In this document: in pieces, positions 48,250 to 58,497 of the stretch
Numbering within the stretch: the first letter of the stretch is position 1
Layout: every line of letters starts with the position of its first letter
NCBI RefSeq assembly: GCF_024599655.1
Contig: NZ_CP102247.1
Span: 682,001-746,000, forward strand
Reading direction: 5' to 3'
Length of the DNA: 64,000 nucleotides
Source of the DNA: Enterobacter asburiae
GTDB taxonomy: Bacteria; Pseudomonadota; Gammaproteobacteria; Enterobacterales; Enterobacteriaceae
Made by a program: the position numbers and the translations under genes
Notes under the pieces: model-generated
What the model was told of the DNA's origin: nothing
Databases searched by the model: none
What the model saw: the letters and a program-made list of their open reading frames with translations, nothing else

Positions 48250-49137
48250 ATGGCTGATTTAGACGACATCAAAGACGGCAAGGATTTTGGCATCGGCACG
48301 CCGCAGCAGAACGTGCCTTACACCCTGAAGGGCTGCGGCTCGCTGGACTGGGGCATGCAGTCCAGGCTTGCGCGCATCTTCAACCCGCAGAGCAACCGCA
48401 CGGTGATGCTGGCCTTTGACCACGGCTACTTTCAGGGGCCGACCACCGGGCTTGAGCGTATCGACCTCTCCATCGCGCCGCTGTTTGGCGAAACCGACGT
48501 GCTGATGTGCACCCGCGGCATCCTCAGGAGCCAGGTGCCAGCCGCGACGAACAAACCGGTGGTGCTGCGCGCCTCCGGCGGTAACTCGATTCTAGGCGAG
48601 CTGTCGAACGAGTGCGTGGCGGTGGCGATGGAGGATGCGCTGCGCCTGAACGTCTGCGCGGTGGCGGCGCAGGTGTACATCGGCAGCGAGTTTGAGCACC
48701 AGTCGATCAACAACATCATCAAGCTGGTGGACGCGGGCGCGCGCTACGGCATGCCGACGCTGGCGGTGACGGGCGTAGGGAAAGAGATGGCGCGCGACGC
48801 GCGCTATTTCTCGCTCGCCAGCCGCATCGCCGCCGAGATGGGGGCGCAGTTCGTCAAAACCTACTACGTGGACGAGGGCTTTGAAAAAGTGACCGCCAGC
48901 TGCCCGGTGCCGATTGTCATCGCCGGGGGCAAAAAGCTGCCGGAGCACGAGGCGCTGGAGATGTGCTGGCGCGCGATTGACCAGGGCGCGTCCGGCGTGG
49001 ACATGGGGCGCAACATCTTCCAGTCCAGCGCGCCGCTCGCCATGCTGAAGGCGGTGAAGAAAGTGGTTCACGAGAACTGGAACGCCCGCGATGCGTTCCA
49101 GTTCTGGCAGGAAGAGAAACAGGGAGAAGCAAAATGA
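48250..49137 (+). CDS. lsrF: 3-hydroxy-2,4-pentadione-5-phosphate thiolase LsrF
   Basis: 295 aa, DeoC/FbaB-type class I aldolase fold. [20 protein letters not shown] and KTYYVDEGF (Schiff-base-type lysine region) and [18 protein letters not shown] are conserved. It transfers an acetyl group from the phospho-AI-2 breakdown product to CoA, finishing AI-2 degradation. 4-nt overlap with lsrG (ATGA). Confidence 0.95.
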   Translation: MADLDDIKDGKDFGIGTPQQNVPYTLKGCGSLDWGMQSRLARIFNPQSNRTVMLAFDHGYFQGPTTGLERIDLSIAPLFGETDVLMCTRGILRSQVPAATNKPVVLRASGGNSILGELSNECVAVAMEDALRLNVCAVAAQVYIGSEFEHQSINNIIKLVDAGARYGMPTLAVTGVGKEMARDARYFSLASRIAAEMGAQFVKTYYVDEGFEKVTASCPVPIVIAGGKKLPEHEALEMCWRAIDQGASGVDMGRNIFQSSAPLAMLKAVKKVVHENWNARDAFQFWQEEKQGEAK

Positions 49138-49427
49138 ACGTGACGCTGGTTGAAATCAACATCAAGCCCGAGCGGGTGGACGAGTTTCTGGAGGTGTTTC
49201 GCGCCAACCACGAGGGGGCAATCAAGGAGCCGGGAAACCTGCGCTTTGACGTATTGCAGGACCCGAGGGTGAAAACCCGGTTCTTTATCTACGAGGCCTA
49301 TAAAGACGAGGAGGCGGTGCTGGCGCACAAGCAAACGCCGCACTACCTGGCGTGCGTGGATAAGCTCGAAGAGCTGATGTCGGAGCCGCGTAAGAAACGC
49401 AGTTTTGTGGGGCTGTTGCCGGAGTAG
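49134..49427 (+). CDS. lsrG: Phospho-AI-2 isomerase LsrG
   Basis: 97 aa, antibiotic-biosynthesis-monooxygenase (ABM) ferredoxin-like fold: [48 protein letters not shown] and HY. It isomerises phospho-DPD ahead of LsrF, clearing the inducer. Last gene of the operon; REP units follow within 10 nt. Confidence 0.95.
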   Translation: MNVTLVEINIKPERVDEFLEVFRANHEGAIKEPGNLRFDVLQDPRVKTRFFIYEAYKDEEAVLAHKQTPHYLACVDKLEELMSEPRKKRSFVGLLPE

Positions 49428-49435
49428 CGGCTTTG

Positions 49436-49627
49436 CCCGGTGGCGCTGCGCTTACCGGGCCTACGGGGGCGGGATGGTACGGTGTTTGCCCGGTGGCGCT
49501 GCGCTTACCGGGCCTACGGGGTGCGGGATGGTGCGGTGTTTGCCCGGTGGCGCTAACGCTTACCGGGCCTACGGGGGCGAGGCTGTGTTGATTTTGTAGG
49601 CCGGGTAAGCGCGAGCGCCACCCGGCG
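49436..49627. repeat. Array of four REP units after lsrG
   Basis: Three direct copies of a 53-54 bp unit, GCCCGGTGGCGCTGCGCTTA then CCGGGCCTACGGGG plus a spacer GCGGGATGGTACGGTGTTT, at 49436, 49489 and 49543. The third has an AA insertion in the loop. A fourth unit in reverse orientation (GTAGGCCGGGTAAGCGCGAG then CGCCACCCGGC) is at 49598-49627. The spacer is repeated with the units, so it is a tandem duplication and not independent insertions. Confidence 0.9.
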
Positions 49628-49631
49628 TTGT

Positions 49632-50480
49632 TCAGGCCAGCGCCAGATCCGCAAGTATCGCAGCAAGCGCTTCGCGCGGCTCACCCTGAAGAGCCTGAAG
49701 CGGGAAGGGGAGCGCGGGTGTTTCAACTTTCCCCAGCATCTCTGCCGCTGCCGCTACCACCCGTAAGCTGCCGTATCGACGGAACAATTCCCACAGCGGC
49801 TCCAGCCGCTCGGATTGTGCCGCCTCTTTCGAACGGGCAATCGCCAGCGCTGCTTGCGGAAACAACCCGCCAACCACCGAATACCAGACGTCAAACCCGG
49901 CCTGCAGGGCGGAGGCCGCTCGCCAGTCACCGGCGATGCCCAGCGTGACGTTTTCAGGAAGGCGAGCGCGTACCTGCAACAGGTCCTCCGGCACGCGGCC
50001 AAGCTTTATGGACCCAATATTCGGCAGGGCCGCGGCGGCAAATAACAGTTCATCGCTAAACGAAAAACCGGTCGTGGCGGGATTATCGTAAATGCACAGC
50101 GGTATGGAGAGCTGGCGGGTCACCGTTTCATAGAGATGAAACACTTCGTCTTCCGTTAATCGCTGGTACGACACGGGTGCCAGAAGCACGCCGGAGACGC
50201 CTGCCGATTGCGCGTCGTCAGCCAGACGCAGAATATCGTCCAGTCGTAATGCGCCGATGCTGACGATGACCGGAATGTCATCAGCATGCGCCACCGCGCA
50301 GCGTGCGATCCGGCCGCGCTCTTCAACGGTCAGATAGGCATAACTTCCCGTTGAGCCCAAAATGCCCAGTGAATCGACGCTAGCGTCGACAACGGGGCGC
50401 AGAAGATTGATGAAGGAGTGCTCGTCAAACGTCCCCTCTCTAAGGGGCGTTAACGGAAACGCGCTTAACCCGTGCAACAT
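49632..50480 (-). CDS. DapA-family (dihydrodipicolinate synthase-like) aldolase/lyase
   Basis: 282 aa, TIM-barrel class I pyruvate-dependent lyase family. The Schiff-base lysine is K159 (IGSIKLGR) and the catalytic tyrosine Y131 (LCIYDNPATTGFS). The GTTGE-type loop is replaced by G42-STG-S46. Family members cleave or condense keto-sugar acids, hydroxyproline products or neuraminate; the change at the loop argues against lysine biosynthesis. The substrate is unknown. 12 nt downstream of the B3/B4-domain gene and in the same direction, hence likely one operon. Confidence 0.85.
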   Translation of the reverse strand: MLHGLSAFPLTPLREGTFDEHSFINLLRPVVDASVDSLGILGSTGSYAYLTVEERGRIARCAVAHADDIPVIVSIGALRLDDILRLADDAQSAGVSGVLLAPVSYQRLTEDEVFHLYETVTRQLSIPLCIYDNPATTGFSFSDELLFAAAALPNIGSIKLGRVPEDLLQVRARLPENVTLGIAGDWRAASALQAGFDVWYSVVGGLFPQAALAIARSKEAAQSERLEPLWELFRRYGSLRVVAAAAEMLGKVETPALPFPLQALQGEPREALAAILADLALA

Positions 50481-50492
50481 CGTGTTGTCCTC

Positions 50493-51179
50493 TTACAGCG
50501 TCAGCAGCTGAACCCGAGCCGTGGATCCCGGCATCAGTCGCTGCAGGTTGTTGATCAGCTCTTCTCCTGCTTCTTCCAGTGCCGCAAGCGGCATCGACGG
50601 CAGGCTTTCGAGAATAAACCACATAGACGTCGCCCGGCTGTCCAGACGCGTACGCACCCCCTGTCGCCAGTTCCAGCGGCGGCAGGTAACGCCGAGGTCG
50701 TCGCGCCAGATAACCTCGCCAGCATCCGGGTATTCCACCACCGGCTGACCCTCTTTCAGGGTATCAAACGGCTCGCTGCCCTCGGCCAGCGTCAGACGCG
50801 GCGCGCCCGAGTACGCCGCGAGATTTTCCCCTCCCACCGGAATGGCATAGCGAATGCTCACCGCGTTATAGATATCCACGACCGGATCCAGTGACGGCAG
50901 CGAACCGTCTTTCAGCACCCGCTTGCGCTGGGCCGCGGCGGAACAGGGCGTGCGTTTTGGTTTCGCGCCGAAGGCTTTAAACACCTCATCCCAGCCTGAA
51001 AGGTGTTCATCAGCCCACGGCACATCATCATTCAACACCTGCTGGCAGGCCTGCGCCAGCGCGGTGGGGGCAACCTCCGGGTGGGTAATCGGCGCAGCTT
51101 CAACCAGAATGCTCAGCGCCCGAAAGCCCGGGGCAATCCCGGCAAGACGCGAATCTATTGACGGCGTAACGAGAGACAT
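50493..51179 (-). CDS. B3/B4 tRNA-binding-domain protein
   Basis: 228 aa from MSLVTPSIDSRLAGIAPGFR; the longer frame to 51491 runs through the divergent gene and is rejected. It matches the stand-alone B3/B4 domain of phenylalanyl-tRNA synthetase beta chain: PSLDPVVDIYNAVSIRYAIP, GGENLAAYSG and EVIWRDDLGVTCRRWNWRQG are typical. Such proteins may edit mischarged tRNA or bind amino-acid-like ligands, but none is well characterised. Paired with the DapA-like gene and a divergent regulator. Confidence 0.85.
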   Translation of the reverse strand: MSLVTPSIDSRLAGIAPGFRALSILVEAAPITHPEVAPTALAQACQQVLNDDVPWADEHLSGWDEVFKAFGAKPKRTPCSAAAQRKRVLKDGSLPSLDPVVDIYNAVSIRYAIPVGGENLAAYSGAPRLTLAEGSEPFDTLKEGQPVVEYPDAGEVIWRDDLGVTCRRWNWRQGVRTRLDSRATSMWFILESLPSMPLAALEEAGEELINNLQRLMPGSTARVQLLTL

Positions 51180-51221
51180 AAATAATCCTGTATTGACTGT
51201 TTTATACCATGGTAGTGACCA

Positions 51222-51824
51222 ATGACTGATAAAGTCAATATAATGACTGATTCGGGTGCCGATGTTGCCCAGGTAAGCCTGGCCGTGGCGAACCGTATCC
51301 GCAACTGGCGTAAAGAGAAAAAGCTGTCGCTGGACGAGCTTTCCCGCCGCGCCAGCGTCAGCAAAGGGATGCTGGTGGAGATCGAAAAGGGCGCAGCCAA
51401 CCCCAGTATCGCCATTTTGTGCAAGCTGGCCGCCGCGCTCGGCATCTCCGTAGCGGATATCGTCAACGTCTCCAGCGAGCCGCTGGTACATGTTATCGAA
51501 GAAGCGGCGATTCCGGTGCTGTGGCAGGGCGCGCTGGGTGGACGCGCCAGACTGCTGGCGGGTACCGCGGGACCTGACATGATTGAATTATGGCAGTGGG
51601 AAATGCAGCCGGGGGAGTGCTTCACCTCTCCGGGGCACCCGGCGGGAACCTGTGAGCTGCTGCACGTAAACGAGGGCGTGTTAACGCTGACGGTGGACGA
51701 GACGGTGACCCAGGTTAACGCTGGCGCATCGGCGGTGGCGAAAACGGAAGCGGCGCACGGCTACGCCAATGAAGGCGATACCGTGCTTCGCTTCACCATG
51801 ACGGTGGCGGAGTTACACCGATAA
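51222..51824 (+). CDS. XRE-family regulator with cupin sensor domain
   Basis: 200 aa. Helix-turn-helix at about residues 20-75 (IRNWRKEKKLSLDELSRRAS, SKGMLVEIEKGAANPSIAIL) and a cupin domain at about 110-190 (WEMQPGECFTSPGHPAGTCE, LLHVNEGVLTLTVD). No cofactor-binding motif is certain. The start may be ATG 51222 or ATG 51243. Only 42 bp separate it from the divergent B3/B4 gene, so it probably controls that operon and itself. Confidence 0.85.
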   Translation: MTDKVNIMTDSGADVAQVSLAVANRIRNWRKEKKLSLDELSRRASVSKGMLVEIEKGAANPSIAILCKLAAALGISVADIVNVSSEPLVHVIEEAAIPVLWQGALGGRARLLAGTAGPDMIELWQWEMQPGECFTSPGHPAGTCELLHVNEGVLTLTVDETVTQVNAGASAVAKTEAAHGYANEGDTVLRFTMTVAELHR

Positions 51825-51827
51825 AAA

Positions 51828-51857
51828 GTAGGCCGGGTAAGCGTAGCGCCACCCGGC
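51828..51857. repeat. REP element between regulator gene and patA
   Basis: GTAGGCCGGGTAAGCGTAGC then GCCACCCGGC between convergent genes. Confidence 0.85.
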
Positions 51858-51862
51858 GTTGA

Positions 51863-53305
<1,443 letters not shown>

Positions 53306-53441
53306 TTCAGATGACTTAACGAAAATCGGGATAAACGCCAGGTTAAAATAATGTTGCACAATATTTAATCATGCCGGAGCAACCGAAACGGGATTTAGCG
53401 GTACAGGAAAGAGAGGATAAATGAGGGCGGAAAAGCGCAGC

Positions 53442-53458
53442 TGCACTAAAGAAGTGCA
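53442..53458. promoter_or_regulatory. NtrC (GlnG) binding site
   Basis: TGCACTAAAGAAGTGCA is an exact TGCAC-N7-GTGCA dyad, about 170 bp upstream of the sigma54 promoter of patA, a normal enhancer distance. Confidence 0.8.
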
Positions 53459-53599
53459 GTCGCTGCAACTTAAGTGGGCATTAACAGGTCATGCTTTATA
53501 GGTAATTTCTTTGTGAAAGTATTTGAAATCAATGAATTATAAAATCGTACAAAAAGTATGGTTTAAGTGAAATCTGCGATCTTCATCAAGTTTAACAAC

Positions 53600-53626
53600 T
53601 AAAGATAAATTGTTTACCGCCGAAAA
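53600..53626 (+). promoter_or_regulatory. Sigma28 (FliA) promoter of aer
   Basis: TAAAGATA-N11-GCCGAAAA, close to the flagellar consensus TAAAGTTT-N11-GCCGATAA. It lies 52 nt upstream of the aer start. The E. coli aer gene is FliA-dependent. Confidence 0.8.
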
Positions 53627-53677
53627 AACATTGACCCACAAAATTAACATTCAAATAACCTGCAAGGGATGCCCACG

Positions 53678-55198
53678 ATGTCCTCTCCAACCTATGTCAC
53701 CCAGAATGAATATCCTCTGGACGATGACACCACCTTAATGTCTACCACAGACGTCCACAGCTATATCACACACGCCAACGACACCTTTGTGCAGGTGAGC
53801 GGCTACCAGCTTGATGAGCTGACGGGCCAGCCGCACAATATGGTGCGCCACCCCGACATGCCAAAAGCCGCGTTTGCCGATATGTGGTACACGCTGCAGC
53901 AGGGCGAGCCGTGGAGCGGGATTGTCAAAAACCGGCGTAAAAACGGCGACCACTACTGGGTGCGTGCGAATGCGGTACCGATGGTGCGCCGCGGGCAGGT
54001 GACGGGCTATATGTCGATTCGCACCAGAGCCACAGCGGAAGAGATCGCCGCCGTGGAGCCGCTCTACCGGGCGCTGAACGACGGGCGCTGTAAGAAACGT
54101 GTGCACAAGGGGCTGGTGGTTGGAAAAGGCTGGCTGGGCAAACTGCCGGCTATGCCGCTGCGCTGGCGCGTGCGCAGCGTGATGGCGGCGCTTTATGCCG
54201 TTCTCGCCGCCACGCTGGTCGCGACCTCCGCCGGGTGGATGCCGCTCGCCGCAGCCGCGCTAGTGATGCTGCTGGGAACACTGCTGTTTGAGCAGCAGAT
54301 TGTCCGCCCGGTAGAGAATGTGGCCCGACAGGCGCTGAAGGTCGCAACCGGCGAGCGCAACAGCGTGCAGCATCTGAACCGCAGCGACGAGCTGGGGCTG
54401 ACGCTGCGCGCGGTGGGGCAACTTGGCCTGATGTGCCGCTGGTTAATCAATGACGTGTCGAGCCAGGTGGTTAGCGTCCGTGACGGCAGCGACAGGCTGG
54501 CGCAGGGAAATGAAGATCTGAACGATCGGACGCGTCAGACCGTGGCGAACGTGCAGCAGACCGTCGCGACAATGAACCAGATGGCCGCTTCCGTTCAGAG
54601 TAACTCTGAAACCGCCGCCGAGGTGGATAAACTCTCCGTGGCCGCGAGCAGCGCGGCAACGAAAGGGGGCAACGCGATGCAGACCGTGGTCAAAACCATG
54701 GATGACATTGCCGACAGCACGCAGCGAATTGGCTCGATTACCTCCCTGATTAACGATATCGCTTTTCAGACCAATATTCTGGCGCTGAACGCAGCGGTCG
54801 AAGCGGCAAGAGCAGGGGAGCAGGGCAAAGGTTTTGCCGTGGTCGCGGGCGAAGTTCGCCATCTTGCCAGCCGCAGCGCCAGCGCAGCGAATGATATTCG
54901 TAAACTCATTGATGCCAGCGCCAGCAAGGTGCAGTCCGGCTCTGAGCAGGTGCACGCCGCAGGCCGAACGATGGATGATATTGTCGAGCAGGTGAAAAAC
55001 GTGACGCAGCTTATCGCCCAGATCAGCCACTCGACCTCCGAGCAGGCAACCGGACTGTCAGAATTGACCCGCGCGGTCGCCGAACTCGACAGCATCACGC
55101 AGAAAAACGCCGACCTGGTCGAGGAGAGCGCCCACATTTCCGCGATGGTGAAGCACCGCGCTGGACGCCTTAAGGATGCGGTAACCGTGCTCCATTGA
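53678..55198 (+). CDS. aer: Aerotaxis receptor Aer
   Basis: 506 aa from ATG 53678, the E. coli length. An N-terminal FAD-binding PAS domain (residues about 15-115; [58 protein letters not shown]), a F1 linker, a hydrophobic anchor near 165-210, HAMP, and a signalling domain with the hairpin tip [20 protein letters not shown]. It senses redox state/oxygen through FAD and signals through CheA/CheW. Confidence 0.97.
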   Translation: MSSPTYVTQNEYPLDDDTTLMSTTDVHSYITHANDTFVQVSGYQLDELTGQPHNMVRHPDMPKAAFADMWYTLQQGEPWSGIVKNRRKNGDHYWVRANAVPMVRRGQVTGYMSIRTRATAEEIAAVEPLYRALNDGRCKKRVHKGLVVGKGWLGKLPAMPLRWRVRSVMAALYAVLAATLVATSAGWMPLAAAALVMLLGTLLFEQQIVRPVENVARQALKVATGERNSVQHLNRSDELGLTLRAVGQLGLMCRWLINDVSSQVVSVRDGSDRLAQGNEDLNDRTRQTVANVQQTVATMNQMAASVQSNSETAAEVDKLSVAASSAATKGGNAMQTVVKTMDDIADSTQRIGSITSLINDIAFQTNILALNAAVEAARAGEQGKGFAVVAGEVRHLASRSASAANDIRKLIDASASKVQSGSEQVHAAGRTMDDIVEQVKNVTQLIAQISHSTSEQATGLSELTRAVAELDSITQKNADLVEESAHISAMVKHRAGRLKDAVTVLH

Positions 55199-55214
55199 TT
55201 CAATAATGTTCCGG

Positions 55215-55252
55215 AAAAGCCGTTTATTCCGTAAGGAATAAACGGCTTTTTA
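55215..55252 (+). terminator. aer terminator
   Basis: AAAAGCCGTTTATTCC/GTAA/GGAATAAACGGCTTTT plus TTATTTT, a 16-bp stem directly after aer. Confidence 0.9.
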
Positions 55253-55467
55253 TTTTCTGGTTGTGACTATTAATGTATTTTATTGTTAATTTAATATTAA
55301 ATAACTAAAGAAAGTGCGTCAGTTATTTATCCCTGCCTAAGTCAATTATTCCGAACGCTATTTTGAAAAATACCCTTCCGGTGGTCTGGTAACGATCGAT
55401 GGAGCAATATTAATAGCCTGTACCTATCCATTGTGACGGTTATGAAATAAAAAAACGATCAAACTCA

Positions 55468-55494
55468 TAAAGTTAGCAAAATCGTTACCGATAA
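55468..55494 (+). promoter_or_regulatory. Sigma28 (FliA) promoter of the chemoreceptor gene
   Basis: TAAAGTTA-N11-ACCGATAA, one mismatch in each half to the flagellar consensus, 41 nt before the chemoreceptor start codon. The rest of the 336-bp gap after aer is AT-rich with no ORF. Confidence 0.88.
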
Positions 55495-55534
55495 CAGCGA
55501 TCGTCTGAGAAATAATCACATCGATGGAGAAAAT

Positions 55535-57094
55535 ATGTTCTTACATGACGTAAAGATCGGCACGAAATTATTTCTGGCGTTTGGATTCTTTATTGTCCTG
55601 ATGGCGATCAGCGCGAGCCTGTCTCTGCTGAGCCTGAACCGGGCTAATAACGGGATGCAATCCATTATTACCAGTGATTATCCAACCACGGTAAAAGCGA
55701 ACCAGTTAATCGATAACTTCCAGGAATTTATTAGCACACAACAGCTGATGCTGCTGGACGAGCAGGGCACCTACACGGGGCAATCTCAGCAGCGCCTGAA
55801 AGAGATCAGCGAGCACATCACGGTGATCCTGGGCGAGCTGAACAACGCGCTGCAGGATCAAAAGTCTCAGCAGGTGCTGGCGGATATCCGCAGCGTGCGC
55901 CAGCAGTATCTGGACTCGCGCTACCGCATTTTGCAGGCGGTGCAGAACAACAATCGTGCGGGCGCTATTCAGGAGATGATGACCACCACCCTCGCCGTGC
56001 AGCAGGCTTATAAAGCGAAGGTGAAGGAGCTGATTACCATTCAAAACAGTGAGATGCAGAGTGCAGGGGCGCAGGTGGAAGGAGATTTCAGGTCTAACCG
56101 CCTGCTGCTGATCCTGATCACGCTCTTTAGCGTCGTGGCAGGCAGCCTGATTGGCTGGTTTATCGTGCGCGCTATCACACGTCCGCTCGGCGAGGCGGTG
56201 CATTTTGCAAAAGCCATTTCAGAGGGCGACCTGACGGGCAGCATCACGCCTCACGGCAAAGACGAAACGGGTCTGCTGCTGCATGCGCTGATGGAGATGA
56301 AGACGCGACTGCTGGACATTGTGCAGCAGGTGCAAACCGGCTCGGAGAATATCTCCAGCGCGGCCGCGCAGATTGTCGCCGGGAACCAGGATCTGGCCGC
56401 GCGCACGGAAGAGCAGGCAAGTTCCGTCGAACAGACCGCCGCCTCGATGGAGCAGATCACCGCGACGGTGAAAAATACCGCCTCGCATACCGGGGAAGCC
56501 ACCAACCTCTCGGCGGATGCCGCCACGGTGGTCAAAAACAACGGTGAGATGATGAAGCAGGTGACCAGCAAAATGCGCCTGATTAACGAAACATCGAACC
56601 GGATGTCCGACATTATCGACCTGATCGACGCCATTGCGTTCCAGACCAACATTCTGGCGCTGAACGCGGCGGTGGAAGCAGCGCGCGCTGGCGAGCACGG
56701 CCGCGGCTTCGCGGTGGTGGCCGGCGAGGTGCGCCAGCTTGCCCAGAAGAGCGCGTCGTCTGCCAGCGAAATCCGTGAACTGATTGAGAGCTCCACCAGC
56801 CAGACTCAGGATGGGATGAACCTGGTCGAAAAAGCGAGTGGGCTGATCAACGGGATGGTCGGTAACGTGGAAGAGATGGACGTGATCCTGCGGGAAATTC
56901 GCCAGGCCAGCCACGAGCAGACGGAAGGTATCTCGCAGATTAACAGCGCGATTGGCCTGATTGACGCCACCACCCAGCAGAACTCCGCGCTTGTGGAGGA
57001 GTCTGTGGCTGCGGCGGCATCGCTTAACGAACAGGCGATGCACCTGAAAGAGCTGGTGCGCGTCTTCCGCGTGAGCGAGCACGCTCCGGCTTAA
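55535..57094 (+). CDS. Methyl-accepting chemotaxis protein
   Basis: 519 aa. TM1 at about 11-33 ([20 protein letters not shown]), a periplasmic four-helix-bundle sensor (35-190), TM2 at 191-213 ([20 protein letters not shown]), HAMP, and a signalling domain whose tip [20 protein letters not shown] is canonical. The C-terminus ends [10 protein letters not shown], with no NWETF/NWESF tail for CheR/CheB tethering, so it depends on other receptors for efficient methylation. The ligand is unknown. Preceded by its own sigma28 promoter; the stop overlaps the yqjI stop region by 4 nt (convergent). Confidence 0.93.
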   Translation: MFLHDVKIGTKLFLAFGFFIVLMAISASLSLLSLNRANNGMQSIITSDYPTTVKANQLIDNFQEFISTQQLMLLDEQGTYTGQSQQRLKEISEHITVILGELNNALQDQKSQQVLADIRSVRQQYLDSRYRILQAVQNNNRAGAIQEMMTTTLAVQQAYKAKVKELITIQNSEMQSAGAQVEGDFRSNRLLLILITLFSVVAGSLIGWFIVRAITRPLGEAVHFAKAISEGDLTGSITPHGKDETGLLLHALMEMKTRLLDIVQQVQTGSENISSAAAQIVAGNQDLAARTEEQASSVEQTAASMEQITATVKNTASHTGEATNLSADAATVVKNNGEMMKQVTSKMRLINETSNRMSDIIDLIDAIAFQTNILALNAAVEAARAGEHGRGFAVVAGEVRQLAQKSASSASEIRELIESSTSQTQDGMNLVEKASGLINGMVGNVEEMDVILREIRQASHEQTEGISQINSAIGLIDATTQQNSALVEESVAAAASLNEQAMHLKELVRVFRVSEHAPA

Positions 57095-57585
57095 TCCAGC
57101 TGGGAGATCTCGAGCGCCGCGCGGTCAATGACGCCGATAATCTGCTTAAGCTGCGCGTCGCTGAGCTCTCCCTGATTCACCTTCAGGTCTAACACCGCTT
57201 TGAAGTTATCCAGAGCCCGCTTCATCTGCGGGTTTTTGCGCAGCTGAAAACCGACGGAACGCGCTTTGATACGCACCTGGATCTGTTCCAGCTGTTCCCG
57301 GTTTTCGTCCAGCCAGCGTTGTCCTTCAGCAGTAATCGCAATCTTCTTACGACCGCTCTCCTCTTCCGTGATGGTGATAAAGGTCTGATCCTGAAGATAA
57401 TCCAGGGTTGGATAGATCACCCCTGGGCTCGGGGTGTAATTCCCCTGGGTCAGATTCTCGATCTCTTTGATCAGCTCGTAGCCGTGGCTCGCGCTGCGGG
57501 TCAGGATATCCAGAATCACCAGCCGCAGATCGCCGTGGCCAAAAAAGCGCGGTCGGCGCCCGCCGCTGTCCTGTTCGTGTCGCAT
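57091..57585 (-). CDS. yqjI: PadR-family regulator YqjI, short form without metal-binding N-terminus
   Basis: 164 aa. The PadR winged-helix domain ([49 protein letters not shown]) and helical C-terminus follow E. coli YqjI closely. E. coli YqjI is about 207 aa with a His/Cys-rich N-terminal Ni/Fe-binding extension; here the protein begins [18 protein letters not shown] and lacks it. No other in-frame start was seen that would restore it. It should still bind DNA upstream of yqjH, but its metal response may differ. Confidence 0.92.
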   Translation of the reverse strand: MRHEQDSGGRRPRFFGHGDLRLVILDILTRSASHGYELIKEIENLTQGNYTPSPGVIYPTLDYLQDQTFITITEEESGRKKIAITAEGQRWLDENREQLEQIQVRIKARSVGFQLRKNPQMKRALDNFKAVLDLKVNQGELSDAQLKQIIGVIDRAALEISQLD

Positions 57586-57732
57586 AACAGATCCTTTAAT
57601 TTGATATATCTAAACTATATCTAAGATATATTCAGATGCAATCTAAAAGATCTTGCATTTTTACTGACTAGTAATCATTATCATTTAAAAATTAATTTAG
57701 ATATATCGTATTCACCAGAGAAGGGGCTACAA
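57586..57732. promoter_or_regulatory. yqjI-yqjH divergent control region (YqjI boxes and Fur box)
   Basis: TGATATATCTAAACTATATC then TAAGATATATTCA (57602-57633) holds repeated TATATCT/AGATATA elements, and TTTAGATATATCGTATT lies at about 57696-57712. These resemble the palindromes bound by E. coli YqjI. GTAATCATTATCATTTAAAA at 57671-57690 is a Fur-box-like stretch (GATAATGATAATCATTATC family). Dual Ni/Fe control by YqjI and Fur is known in E. coli. Confidence 0.75.
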
Positions 57733-58497
57733 ATGGCATCTACCCGTTACCCACAGCGTGTTCGTAATGACCTGCGTTTTCGCGAGCTGACGGTGCTCCG
57801 CGTTGAGCGCGCCAGCGCGGGTTTTCAGCGCATTGTTTTAGGCGGCGAGGCGCTGGAGGGCTTTAGCTCCCGGGGTTTCGACGACCATACCAAAGTCTTT
57901 TTCCCGGCTCCTGGGGCGGTGTTTGTACCGCCGGTGGTCACCGATGAAGGCATCGACTGGGGCGACGGCGTGCGTCCTCAGACGCGAGACTATACGCCGC
58001 TTTACGACGAGGCAAATCATGAGTTGGTACTCGATTTCTTCATTCACGACGGCGGCATTGCCAGCCGCTGGGCGGTCGAGGCGAAAGCGGGGGACAGGCT
58101 GACCATTGGCGGCCCGCGCGGTTCGCTGGTGGTGCCGGAGGATTACGCCTGGCAGCTGTACGTGTGCGACGAGTCCGGCATGCCCGCGCTGCGTCGACGC
58201 TTAGAAAGCATTGCTAAACTGCCGGTTCGCCCGCAGGTTCATGCGGTAGTGACGGTCGGGGACGAATCTTATAAAGAGTATCTGGCACACCTGAGCGAGT
58301 TCGAAATCACCTGGGTGGTGGGCCATAGCGAGCAGGCGGTAGCGGACCATCTGGCGGCGCTGACCGTTCCTGGGGAAGACTATTTCATCTGGCTGACCGG
58401 GGAAGGGAAGGTGTTGAAGACGCTGAGCCGTCAGTTTGAAACCGACGCGATTGACCAGCAACTGGTGCGTGCCAGCGCATACTGGCACGCCAAATAA
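57733..58497 (+). CDS. yqjH: NADPH-dependent ferric-siderophore reductase YqjH
   Basis: 254 aa, the E. coli length. Siderophore-interacting protein family: FAD-binding RDYTPLYDEANHELVLDFFI (RxYT motif), GGPRGS loop, and a C-terminal SIP domain with FIWLTGEGKVLKTLSRQFET. It releases iron from imported ferric-siderophores. Regulated by Fur and YqjI through the upstream region. Confidence 0.95.
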   Translation: MASTRYPQRVRNDLRFRELTVLRVERASAGFQRIVLGGEALEGFSSRGFDDHTKVFFPAPGAVFVPPVVTDEGIDWGDGVRPQTRDYTPLYDEANHELVLDFFIHDGGIASRWAVEAKAGDRLTIGGPRGSLVVPEDYAWQLYVCDESGMPALRRRLESIAKLPVRPQVHAVVTVGDESYKEYLAHLSEFEITWVVGHSEQAVADHLAALTVPGEDYFIWLTGEGKVLKTLSRQFETDAIDQQLVRASAYWHAK

